Assembly (NCBI RefSeq): GCF_030817355.1
Contig: NZ_JAUSZH010000001.1
Coordinates: forward strand, 7,973,001-8,037,000
From: Streptomyces sp. V1I1
GTDB lineage: Bacteria > Actinomycetota > Actinomycetes > Streptomycetales > Streptomycetaceae
Direction: 5' to 3'
Length of the DNA: 64,000 nucleotides
This document shows positions 16,135-24,376 of this stretch, one piece after another. How positions within the stretch are numbered: the stretch's first letter is position 1; every line of letters begins with the position of its first letter. Below the pieces are notes generated by a model. It saw only the letters and a program-made list of their open reading frames with translations. It was not told where the DNA came from and made no database searches. Made by a program: the position numbers and the translations under genes.

Positions 16135-18462
16135 TTGCGCGCGAGAGCCCGCCGATCCCCAAGAGCACGGCCCCGGCGCCGTTTCCGGCCCGACCTCACA
16201 GCGGTGCGCCACCTCACTCAGCCGAAGAACTGGCGAGTACGGAACAAGCTGACAGCAGTCGTGCTGATCCCCGGGCTCCTGGCCGGCGTCCTTGCGGCCG
16301 TCAGCCTCTCCCGCACCATCAACGACGTAGACGACTATGGACAGTTCTCCGCCCTCGCCCGTCTTCAGCAACCGGCCCTCCGCCTGGTCCACGCCCTCCA
16401 AGACGAACGCGACGTCACAGCCGGATTCATCGCCGGCCGGCGCAAGGGCGCCGAGGCCAACCCCCGGCGGCAGCGCGCGGGAGTCGACACCGCCGCCGCC
16501 CTCTACCGCCAGGCCGCCGACGACATCGACACCTCCCACGATCTCCAGCTGTATGCAGCCCTTCGCGCCGCCGCGGAGGAACTTCGCAGCCTTCCGGCGC
16601 TGCGCACGTCCGTGGATGATGCCAACTTGACGCAGAGCTCGATCCTCGCCTACTACACCACCGCCATCAACAGGCTCATGGACCTCGGACCGGCCCTGGC
16701 CGCACACAACGGCGGCAGCAAGGCCGCCAGGCAGGCGCGGGCTCTCAACGCTCTCTCTCGCGCGGTGGAGCACACCAGCCGATTGCGAGCCGACCTCAAC
16801 AGCGTCCTGACCACCGGCACCTTCCTCGTCGGCCAGTTCCCGGACTTCGCGGGCGCGGTCGCACGCCAACAGGAGTCCGTCGACGACTTCCTGGCCACGG
16901 CCAACGGGGCACAGCAGACCCTGTACGCCGACACCGTCAAGGGCGTATCGGTCAGTGCCACTCAAGCCATCCAGGAACGCGCCGCCGAGCAGGCACAGGC
17001 CCCCGGCGTCGACGTCGACCCGGCGACATGGAGGAAGGTGTCCACCCACAAAATCACGCTTATGCGCGAGGTGGAATCACAGATCCTCGACCACCTCATC
17101 ACCCTCAGCGGCCAGGCGCACGCTTCCCGGCAGAGCGCGGCGCTGTCCGGAGCGGCAGGCTTGCTCGCCGTATTCCTGGCGACCGGCTGGGTGGTCACCG
17201 TCGTCGTACGGTCCATGACCCGCCCGCTGAAGACCCTGCGCATCTCGGCGCTTCAGGTCGCCAACCAGCACCTGCCCGCGGCGCTCACACGGCTGCGGCA
17301 GGCCGACATCGATGACCTGGGCGACTACCGGGCCACACCGACCGCCGTGGCGTCCAATGACGAGATCGGGGAGGTCGCCGAGGCCTTCGACGCCGTGCAG
17401 AACGCCGCTGTCGCTCTGGTGAAGGACCAGGCCGCACTGCGCGCCCACATCAACGGCATGTTCATCCACCTCTCCAGCCGCAATCAGCACCTGGTGAGCA
17501 AACTGCTCACCGAGATCGGAGACATGGAGCAACACGAGGCGAACCCCGATCACCTGGCCCGGCTCTTCCGGCTGGATCACCTGGCCACTCAGATGCTGCG
17601 CACGGACGAAAGCCTCCTGGTGCTCGCCGGCTCCGACACCGGGCGCAGATGGCAGCAGCCGATGCCCCTGCCGGAGATTCTGCTGGCCGCCAGCGCCGAG
17701 GTAGAGCAGTACACCCGCATCGACTGCCGGCCTGCGGGCGAAGTCGCCATCGCGGCGGACGCCGTCACCGACCTGGTGCACCTGCTCGCCGAGTTGATGG
17801 AGAACGCCACGGTCTTCTCCGGCGCCGGCTCGCGCGTCACCGTGACGTGCCGGCTGGCTCGCGGCCATCACACCGACCTCGTGATCTCCATCGAGGACCA
17901 AGGCAGCGGAATGACGGCCGAGTACCTGGCGACGGTGAACCACCGCCTGGCCTCAACCTTGTCCCTCGACCCTGGAGCGGGGCAGAGCATGGGCCTGTTC
18001 GTCGTCGGCCGCCTCGCGGCCAAGCACGGCATCGGCGTACACCTGATTCCCTCCCCGCGCCAGGGGACCACGGCTCTGGTACGGATTCCCCGGGAACTGC
18101 TGGCCCGCCCCCGCCCTGACCACACTCCCGGTCACGGACATGCCACCCGGCCGTCCCTGGCCGACTCCGCCGCGGCGGGCGAGGCCCCGGCCCACCCCAG
18201 CCCAGTCGCGGCGGCGGCTTCGCCGGCGGTGCCCGCATTGCCCCTCGAGGGCGAAGCTGCTCCTGCCCACGGCGGACACCGGACCACCGACGCCGAACCG
18301 GCCTTCGGCTCCCCACAGGAATGGCTGGACCACCGCCGCTTCGCCGAAGGCCTGCACGCCAGTGGAAGGCCGTCATCCGCCTCGCTCCCCAGCCAGCCCA
18401 ACCACAGCCCCACCAGCAGCGACACCCGCGGCAACCTGCCGACCGCAGAGGGGCAAACCTGA
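16135..18462 (+). CDS. Membrane sensor histidine kinase with nitrate-sensor-like outer domain
   Basis: Up to 775 residues. A membrane helix at about 39-58, a helical extracytoplasmic NIT-like region to about 335 (RTINDVDDYGQFSALARLQ, LQDERDVTAGFIAGRRKG), a second helix at 338-360, then a HAMP-like linker. The His-containing helix LDHLATQML is at about 480. The ATPase domain has N box LLAELMENATVFSG, G1 IEDQGSGM and G2 GLFVVGRLAAKHG, and a Pro/Ala-rich tail follows. This is the architecture of conservon CvnA kinases, but the usual roadblock, DUF742 and GTPase genes are absent; the next gene is a binding lipoprotein overlapping by TGATG. GTG 16204 is an alternative start. Confidence 0.88.
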   Translation: MRARARRSPRARPRRRFRPDLTAVRHLTQPKNWRVRNKLTAVVLIPGLLAGVLAAVSLSRTINDVDDYGQFSALARLQQPALRLVHALQDERDVTAGFIAGRRKGAEANPRRQRAGVDTAAALYRQAADDIDTSHDLQLYAALRAAAEELRSLPALRTSVDDANLTQSSILAYYTTAINRLMDLGPALAAHNGGSKAARQARALNALSRAVEHTSRLRADLNSVLTTGTFLVGQFPDFAGAVARQQESVDDFLATANGAQQTLYADTVKGVSVSATQAIQERAAEQAQAPGVDVDPATWRKVSTHKITLMREVESQILDHLITLSGQAHASRQSAALSGAAGLLAVFLATGWVVTVVVRSMTRPLKTLRISALQVANQHLPAALTRLRQADIDDLGDYRATPTAVASNDEIGEVAEAFDAVQNAAVALVKDQAALRAHINGMFIHLSSRNQHLVSKLLTEIGDMEQHEANPDHLARLFRLDHLATQMLRTDESLLVLAGSDTGRRWQQPMPLPEILLAASAEVEQYTRIDCRPAGEVAIAADAVTDLVHLLAELMENATVFSGAGSRVTVTCRLARGHHTDLVISIEDQGSGMTAEYLATVNHRLASTLSLDPGAGQSMGLFVVGRLAAKHGIGVHLIPSPRQGTTALVRIPRELLARPRPDHTPGHGHATRPSLADSAAAGEAPAHPSPVAAAASPAVPALPLEGEAAPAHGGHRTTDAEPAFGSPQEWLDHRRFAEGLHASGRPSSASLPSQPNHSPTSSDTRGNLPTAEGQT

Positions 18463-19739
18463 TGTCAAGACCGGCCACCGGCACCGCCCTACTGCTGTGC
18501 ACCGCCCTCTTCCTCACCTCCGCCTGCACAAGCGAGCCGGCCGTACCGCCATCCGACGCCACCGTGAACATCGGCTTCCTCGCGCCGCTGTCCGGTCCCG
18601 CAGCCTCAGCGGGCGCCGAGACCAAGCGGGGCGCCGAACTGGCTGTGGACATCATCAACGGCCATCACCCCTCGATCCCCCTGCCGCTTGGGCCAGGAGC
18701 AGGTCTTCCCCGCCTGCACAACGCCAAGATCAAGCTTCAGGCCGCCGACACCGCAGGCCCTCCCTCGCGTGGCGCCACCCAAGTGGCGCGGCTGGTGGGT
18801 ACCAAGCATGTGGTCGCCATGGCCGGGGGATACGAATCAGCCGTCACCGAAGCCGCCAGCGCACGCTCCGAGCGACTGAAGATCCCCTTCGTGAACGGAG
18901 GTTCCTCGGCGTCATCGCTGACCGAGCGGGGACTGGACTGGTTCTTCCGCACCGGCCCCTCCGACCTGAGCTACGGCCGCGTGGTCTTCTCCCTGCTCAA
19001 AGAGCGCCAGAGCAAGGGAACTTCCGTCAAACGCATCACGGTCGTCCACACCGACGATCAATACGGCAATGACGGATCCGCCATGATCAAACGCCTTGCC
19101 TCCCACATCGACGGCAAAGTCGTCGCCGACATCAAGGTCAGCGCCCAGTCCACCGACCTGTCCTCCCACGCGCAAACGGCGAGCGGATCGGATCCCGATG
19201 TCGTCCTGACCCTGCTGTACACACCCCAGGCTCTGGCGCTGAGAGCCTCCTTCGACCGTCTCGCCTACCGGCCACCTGCGCTCATAGCCTTCGGAGGGGG
19301 CTATGCGGATCCGGCTTTCATCCAGAAGGACAAGCGGGCCGCGGAGGGCGTCTGCAGCCGCTTCGCCTGGTCTGCCGACCTGGCCCAGCACAACCCCACG
19401 GCCAGGGCTGTCGCAGATCTCTACGAGCAGACCTACCACGCCCCCATGAACGACGACGCCGCCCGTGCGTTCACAGCCGTCATGAGCCTCGCACAGGCGA
19501 TCAACGATGCCCGGTCCCGTACGCCGGCCGATATCCGCTCAGCACTGGTGAACATCGATGTTCCAGGGCGGGACACGATCATGCCGTGGGACGGCGTGAA
19601 GTTCGACGACAACCATCAGAACATCGGAGCCCGGGGCATCGTTGAGCAGATCCAGAACGGGCGGTACCGCCTCGTCTATCCCTTCGATGTTGCCAACGCA
19701 CAGCTGCAATGGCCCATGGCCGACGCCGACGGACGATAA
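18462..19739 (+). CDS. Substrate-binding lipoprotein (branched-chain amino acid/amide type)
   Basis: A 425-residue periplasmic-binding-fold protein. A signal peptide ends in lipobox LTSAC (Cys22), so it is tethered outside the membrane. The start of the mature domain, VNIGFLAPLSGPAASAGAE, is typical of LivJ/AmiC-type proteins; later come VAMAGGYESAVTEAASAR and VVHTDDQYGNDG. Its ATG overlaps the kinase stop (TGATG), and no permease or ATPase gene follows, so it is more likely a ligand-presenting partner of the kinase than part of an importer. That role is inference. Confidence 0.85.
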   Translation: MSRPATGTALLLCTALFLTSACTSEPAVPPSDATVNIGFLAPLSGPAASAGAETKRGAELAVDIINGHHPSIPLPLGPGAGLPRLHNAKIKLQAADTAGPPSRGATQVARLVGTKHVVAMAGGYESAVTEAASARSERLKIPFVNGGSSASSLTERGLDWFFRTGPSDLSYGRVVFSLLKERQSKGTSVKRITVVHTDDQYGNDGSAMIKRLASHIDGKVVADIKVSAQSTDLSSHAQTASGSDPDVVLTLLYTPQALALRASFDRLAYRPPALIAFGGGYADPAFIQKDKRAAEGVCSRFAWSADLAQHNPTARAVADLYEQTYHAPMNDDAARAFTAVMSLAQAINDARSRTPADIRSALVNIDVPGRDTIMPWDGVKFDDNHQNIGARGIVEQIQNGRYRLVYPFDVANAQLQWPMADADGR

Positions 19740-19790
19740 GAGGAACCTCTCGGGTCTCGTGTTGCGGGGGCCGTGATGGGCAGGCCCGTT

Positions 19791-20501
19791 CTACAGGTGT
19801 GAGCCACCTTCGGCGATGCGCTCGGAGTACTTCTGGACGAGCTGTTTCTCGGCGTCGTCGAGGTAAGCGGCCAGTAGCAGCTCGGCCTTGACCCTGTCCG
19901 CTGCCTTGAGGGCGGCGAGGATCTCCCGGTTGCGCGCCAGGTACGGCTCATGGAAGCTGCGCGGATTGTCCATGGCGTGAAAGACAAGGCGCAGTTCGGC
20001 CAGGACACCGCGCATCAACTCGTCCAGACGTTTGCTGTGGGCGAGGGCCACGACGGCGTGGTGGAAGTGGATGTTGGCGGTGCCCAGCTCGCGCCAGGCG
20101 CCTTCCTTGGCGGCCTTTTCCCCTTCGGCTACCGCCGCCTCGGCCGGGCTCAGGTCGTAGGGCGGCACCCCGAGATTGCGTACGGCTGCGCACTCGATGA
20201 GTCTGCGTACCTGGTAGATGTCGGTGACATCCTGCACGGTGAGCATACGGACGAATACGCCGCGGTTGAGTTGGTGGACCAGCAGCCTCTCGTGGGTGAG
20301 TAGACGAAACGCCTCTCGGAGAGTGTTGCGGGAGATCCCCAGGGCGTTGCCGATGGTGTCTTCGGAGAGCTTGCTCCCCGGGGGCAGGTAGCCCTCGGCG
20401 ATGCGCGTACGCAAAATGTCAGCGACCCGGTCGGCGGTGCTGGAGCGCCCGAGCAACGCGCGGTCATTGACGAGCGCGGCTTGGTCGACCTCGGCTGTCA
20501 T
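19791..20501 (-). CDS. GntR-family regulator, FCD subfamily, probable repressor of the pxp regulon
   Basis: A 236-residue regulator: winged HTH at 20-85 (LSEDTIGNALGISRNTLREA) and helical FCD domain with the histidine/metal pattern NIHFHHAVVALAHS and SFHEPYLARN. ATG 20501 was preferred over 20510 and GTG 20519 because AAGGA sits eight bases before it. It is divergent from the ycsI-pxpABC operon, and a 17-bp perfect palindrome lies between them. Near-identical palindromes at 13422, 13730 and 14475 make this the best candidate for their binding protein. The effector may be 5-oxoproline or a related dicarboxylate, by context only. Confidence 0.87.
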   Translation of the reverse strand: MTAEVDQAALVNDRALLGRSSTADRVADILRTRIAEGYLPPGSKLSEDTIGNALGISRNTLREAFRLLTHERLLVHQLNRGVFVRMLTVQDVTDIYQVRRLIECAAVRNLGVPPYDLSPAEAAVAEGEKAAKEGAWRELGTANIHFHHAVVALAHSKRLDELMRGVLAELRLVFHAMDNPRSFHEPYLARNREILAALKAADRVKAELLLAAYLDDAEKQLVQKYSERIAEGGSHL

Positions 20502-20615
20502 GGCTTCCATCCTTCTCACACGGCCGACGGTGCGTCCTGCGTCCGACGGTCTCCCAGGGGCGGTTCCCTGTGTTGTCTAGTCAACCGGAAACCCGCGGAC
20601 GAAACAACAGAGGCC

Positions 20616-20645
20616 TTGTCGGATCGTTCAACGATCCTCTATATT
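20616..20645 (+). promoter_or_regulatory. ycsI-pxpABC promoter with 17-bp palindromic operator
   Basis: TTGTCG (20616-20621) and TATATT (20640-20645) are 18 bases apart. GGATCGTTCAACGATCC (20621-20637), a perfect palindrome about one central C, fills the spacer. Confidence 0.72.
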
Positions 20646-20805
20646 TGCCTGTGTGGCCGTGAACAGTCGCGCCCCAAGATCCACAGACATCACAGGTCAG
20701 GACACGGGTAAACGCAGAACGTCGTTCACGGGCCACCGGTGCCGAACGCCCTACTGCACAGGCGCGGCAATAATTCCAGTGGGCAGTGCGACGAGAGGAA
20801 AGCTG

Positions 20806-21600
20806 ATGACGACAGTCGCCGATCCGCAGGCCCTGACCCCCGGCGAGGCGCGAGCGATGTTCCGGGACGGCGCGAGCTTTTCCACCGCAGGGTGGTGCGC
20901 CACTTACACCCAAGTCAATCTCATCGCGGTCCCCGCCGACTGGGCGTATGACGTCCTCCTGTTCTGCCAGCGCAACCCCAAGCCCTGTCCCGTCCTGGAT
21001 GTCACCGACCCGGGGTCCTGGTCCACGACACTGGCCGCCGGCGCCGACCTGCGCACCGACGTCCCCCGCTACCGCGTCTGGGAGGACGGCCGAGTGGTCG
21101 ACGAACCCTCCGACGTCATCGATGCCTGGGGTACCGACCTGGTCACCTTCCTCATTGGATGCAGTTTCACCTTCGAGGCCGCGTTGACCGACGCAGGCGT
21201 ACCGATGCGCCACGTCGACCAGGGGCGCAACGTAGCGATGTACCAAACGACCCGCGAGTGCCGCCCGGCCGGCCGGCTGCACGGCCACATGGTGGTGTCC
21301 ATGCGGCAGATCCCGGTCGACCTCGTCGGCACCGCGACCCGCGTGAGCGGGCTGATGCCCTCAGTGCATGGAGGTCCAGTACACATCGGGGAACCCGGCG
21401 CTCTGGGCATCGAGGACCTTGCGTGTCCGGACTTCGGTGACCCGGTGGATGCCGAGCCGGGCGATGTGCCCGTGTTCTGGGCGTGCGGCGTCACGCCGCA
21501 GGCCGCTCTGATGGCCTCGCGTCCGCCATTCGCGATCACTCAGGCACCCGGATACATGCTGATCACCGACGCCCGAGACACCGACTACCGCCTCGCATGA
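20806..21600 (+). CDS. DUF1445/YcsI-family putative hydro-lyase or D-glutamate cyclase
   Basis: A 264-residue soluble protein of the DUF1445 family: [20 protein letters not shown] at the start, [21 protein letters not shown] around residue 120, [13 protein letters not shown] and [17 protein letters not shown] mammalian relative makes 5-oxo-D-proline from D-glutamate, and Bacillus ycsI sits beside the oxoprolinase genes, as here. Supplying 5-oxoproline to PxpABC is thus a reasonable but unproven role. ATG 20806 follows GAGAGGAAA. It is first in the operon, 54 bp before pxpA. Confidence 0.82.
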   Translation: MTTVADPQALTPGEARAMFRDGASFSTAGWCATYTQVNLIAVPADWAYDVLLFCQRNPKPCPVLDVTDPGSWSTTLAAGADLRTDVPRYRVWEDGRVVDEPSDVIDAWGTDLVTFLIGCSFTFEAALTDAGVPMRHVDQGRNVAMYQTTRECRPAGRLHGHMVVSMRQIPVDLVGTATRVSGLMPSVHGGPVHIGEPGALGIEDLACPDFGDPVDAEPGDVPVFWACGVTPQAALMASRPPFAITQAPGYMLITDARDTDYRLA

Positions 21601-21653
21601 CGGCGCGGTGGTACCTCGTGCCGAACGGACTGTTCCAAGGAGACCAGGCAGCG

Positions 21654-22418
21654 ATGACAGACATCGTGATCGACCTCAACGCAGACCTCGGGGAGAGCTT
21701 CGGGCGGTGGATCCTCACCGACGACGAGGCCATGCTGTCTGTGGTCACCAGCGCCAACATTGCCTGTGGCTTCCACGCGGGCGATCCCAGCATCATGCAC
21801 CGAGTCTGTGATCTCGCGGCCAAACACGGTGTGAAGATCGGTGCACACGTGTCCTACCAGGACTTGGCCGGCTTCGGACGCCGGTCCATGGATGTGCCCC
21901 CGAACGAACTGGCTGACAAGGTCAGTTACCAGATCGGCGCACTCCAGGTGTTCGCCCGGGCCGCCGGAGCGCCGGTGGCCTACGTCAAGCCACATGGCGC
22001 GTTGTACAACCGCGTGGTGTCCGACCACGAACAGGCATCCGCCGTGGCTGCGGGCACCCGGCTCGCCGACTCCACACTGCCAGTGCTGTGCCTGCCCGAC
22101 TCCGCCATGCACGTGCAGGCCCAGCGTGCCGGCCTCCCCGTGATCAACGAGGCATTCGTCGACCGTGCTTACACGGCGACGGGGACGCTTGTCCCCCGGT
22201 CCATCCCCGGTGCGGTGATCTCCGATCCCCGGCAGGTTGCCCGCAGGGCCGTCGCCTTCGCGCGAGAACGCTGCGTCACTACGCTGGACGGCGAATCCGT
22301 GTCCATACGAGCGCGCTCCCTGTGCGTGCACGGGGACACCCCCGGAGCGGTCGAACTGGCCAAGCAGGTACGCACGGCGCTGGAGGGGGCCGGAGTCAGG
22401 GTGGAGGCGTTCGCATGA
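21654..22418 (+). CDS. pxpA: 5-oxoprolinase subunit A (LamB/YcsF family)
   Basis: A 254-residue TIM-barrel-type protein with the family signatures IDLNADLGESFGRW at the start, ANIACGFHAGDPSIMHRV, GAHVSYQDLAGFGRR, YVKPHGALYN and LCVHGDTPGA at the end. With PxpB and PxpC it hydrolyses 5-oxoproline to glutamate using ATP. AAGGAG lies 12 bases before the ATG, with CAGG closer. The last codon and stop overlap the pxpB ATG (ATGA), so the subunits are translationally coupled. Confidence 0.93.
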   Translation: MTDIVIDLNADLGESFGRWILTDDEAMLSVVTSANIACGFHAGDPSIMHRVCDLAAKHGVKIGAHVSYQDLAGFGRRSMDVPPNELADKVSYQIGALQVFARAAGAPVAYVKPHGALYNRVVSDHEQASAVAAGTRLADSTLPVLCLPDSAMHVQAQRAGLPVINEAFVDRAYTATGTLVPRSIPGAVISDPRQVARRAVAFARERCVTTLDGESVSIRARSLCVHGDTPGAVELAKQVRTALEGAGVRVEAFA

Positions 22419-23089
22419 GACTGAGGCCGGTTGGAGAGGACTCCCTCCTTGTTGACCTGGACACGCCTGAAGAGGCCCAGGCCTGGCACGCCCAGTTCCT
22501 GAGCCGCCGCAGCGCAGGAACACTGGCGCCGGTGCGCGAAATCGTGCCCGGAGAGAAGACCGTTCTCCTGTACGGGGTGTCCGATGTCGACGCCTTGGAG
22601 GCGGAGTTGCGCCACTGGTCCGTGCCCACGCTTGCGGCCGACAGCGGACCCCTCCTGGAAATCCCCGTGCACTACAACGGGGCAGATCTCGGTGCGGTCG
22701 CCGAACTGTGGGGGGTCGCCGAAGCCGAGGTGGTCCGGATCCACAGCGGCATCGAACACCGAGTGGCCTTCTGCGGATTCGCCCCAGGATTCGCGTACAT
22801 GATCGGGCTCGGCGAGAAGTACCACGTGCCGCGCCGTGCCGCACCGCGCACCTCGGTACCCGCCGGCTCGGTAGCGCTTGCAGGCCCTTACACCGGCGTC
22901 TATCCGCGTGCCTCCCCCGGCGGCTGGCAACTGATCGGAACGACCCACGTGCGCCTGTGGGACATGGAGCGCGAGCCCGCAGCGTTGCTGACCCCCGGCA
23001 TGCGAGTGCGGTTCGTCCCCCGGGAGCCCGGGTTCGAGAGCACTGACGGATCTGCAGCGGGAACGAATGCCGAAAGGCGCATCGCATGA
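22415..23089 (+). CDS. pxpB: 5-oxoprolinase subunit B (KipI/AHS1 family)
   Basis: A 224-residue protein with the cyclophilin-like AHS1 domain: VREIVPGEKTVLLYGVS, then FCGFAPGFAYMIGL and PRTSVPAGSVALAGPYTGVY, the strongly conserved core of KipI-type subunits. It pairs with PxpC as the ATP-dependent half of 5-oxoprolinase. It overlaps pxpA by ATGA upstream and pxpC by ATGA downstream. Length is normal for the family. Confidence 0.92.
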   Translation: MRLRPVGEDSLLVDLDTPEEAQAWHAQFLSRRSAGTLAPVREIVPGEKTVLLYGVSDVDALEAELRHWSVPTLAADSGPLLEIPVHYNGADLGAVAELWGVAEAEVVRIHSGIEHRVAFCGFAPGFAYMIGLGEKYHVPRRAAPRTSVPAGSVALAGPYTGVYPRASPGGWQLIGTTHVRLWDMEREPAALLTPGMRVRFVPREPGFESTDGSAAGTNAERRIA

Positions 23090-23958
23090 GCGGCGGCAAG
23101 CTGGAAGTCGTACGGGCCGGCGCGCTCACCACCATCCAGGACCTGGGCCGGTTCGGTCACGCCAGTCTGGGTGTGCCGCGCTCCGGGGCACTCGACCAGC
23201 CGGCACACCGACTGGCGAACCGACTGGTGGGCAACCCCGCCGATGCGGCAACACTGGAGACCACCCTGACCGGGGTGGCCGTGCGCACCACCCACGCCGC
23301 GATCGTTGCGGTGACCGGGGCTCCCGCACCGGTGCGGGTCAACGGCCGGCCGGCGGCGTGGGCAAGTGCGGTACACCTGCCGGCCGGCGCCGTGCTCGAG
23401 GTAGGTACAGTCACCAGCGGCTTGCGCAGCTATGTCGCCATCAGCGGAGGCGTCGCGGTACCTCCCGTCCTCGGAAGCCGCTCCACCGACCTGCTCTCCG
23501 GCCTGGGCCCGGCCCCACTCAGGGGCGGGGAGACCTTGCCCCTGGGCGAGGTAGTGGGTTCACCGCTCCATGCCGATACGGTGGTGTGGCAAGGGCCCCC
23601 TCAGGAACTGGTGCTTCCTGTACTGCTGGGCCCGCGGGACGACTGGTTCACCACCACCGCGGTCAACACGCTCGCCACAGCCCGCTTCCGTGTCTCTCCC
23701 AACAGCAACCGCATCGCGCTGCGGATGGACGGGCCCACTCTCGAGCGGGCTGTGCACCGTGAAATGCCAAGCGAAGGCATGGTGGTGGGGGCGGTCCAGG
23801 TGCCGCCCGATGGGAAACCTGTCGTCTTCCTTGCTGACTGCCCCACAACCGGTGGCTATCCCGTGATCGGTGTCGTACCCGAGAACCGGCTGCCCACGGC
23901 CGCCCAAGCGGTGCCGGGCCTTCAGGTCAGGTTCGTGCCGGACCGCCGCCGTCACTGA
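23086..23958 (+). CDS. pxpC: 5-oxoprolinase subunit C (KipA/AHS2 family)
   Basis: A 290-residue biotin-independent carboxyltransferase-fold (AHS2) subunit. TTIQDLGRFGHASLGVPRSG and LDQPAHRLANRLVGNP form the N-terminal signature, RSYVAISGGVAVPPVLGSRS the central one, and NRIALRMDGP and DCPTTGGYPVIGVV lie near the end. It completes the PxpABC enzyme. The ATG overlaps the pxpB stop. The gene is full length. Confidence 0.92.
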   Translation: MSGGKLEVVRAGALTTIQDLGRFGHASLGVPRSGALDQPAHRLANRLVGNPADAATLETTLTGVAVRTTHAAIVAVTGAPAPVRVNGRPAAWASAVHLPAGAVLEVGTVTSGLRSYVAISGGVAVPPVLGSRSTDLLSGLGPAPLRGGETLPLGEVVGSPLHADTVVWQGPPQELVLPVLLGPRDDWFTTTAVNTLATARFRVSPNSNRIALRMDGPTLERAVHREMPSEGMVVGAVQVPPDGKPVVFLADCPTTGGYPVIGVVPENRLPTAAQAVPGLQVRFVPDRRRH

Positions 23959-24376
23959 AGCGTGTTGCAGCGGGCTGTGAACTATGCATTTCCCTTGTAT
24001 GGGTGGGGTGTTGAAAGCAAAGCCGGCGCTGCGCTGGCCGACCGGGCACCGGGTCCGCGCCGCCCCGTCACCTTCCGCGACCTCTGCCTGCGCCAGTACG
24101 TCGTCGCTCCGGCGTCCCCGGCGACTCAGCTGGGCTGACCCCGGCCCTGTACCTCGCCACGGCCCGCAGGATCCGTACCGGAGTGCGTGGGCGAGGAGAT
24201 GTGGTTATCACGGGAGCCGTCCGCGGCAAAACGTTGATGCGACATCGGGGCCGCAGAGATGCGTGTCGCTGGGGTTCTCGTGGAGGCTGGAGTCACGGGA
24301 TGCACGGGCAAGGTCCGCGCCGGCGGTTCGGGAAACTCCCCGACGCTTCTTCCCCGTCTTCGTTGTGAGGTGCACC
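23959..24376. other. Intergenic region before the second MFS transporter, 418 bp
   Basis: No supported gene and, unlike the other regulon members, no GATCGTTCAACGATC-type palindrome was found. The transporter may be read from the pxp promoter or have its own uncharacterised one. Confidence 0.45.

Noticed and set aside
14549..16168. Long minus-strand open frame (about 540 codons) over the first MFS gene
   Set aside because: It is a high-GC shadow: Glu/Gly/Asp-rich, with no motifs, and exactly antisense to conserved transporter helices.
21585..23135. Minus-strand frame of about 516 codons over pxpA-pxpB
   Set aside because: Arg-rich and lacking homology; the plus strand carries three coupled, conserved genes.
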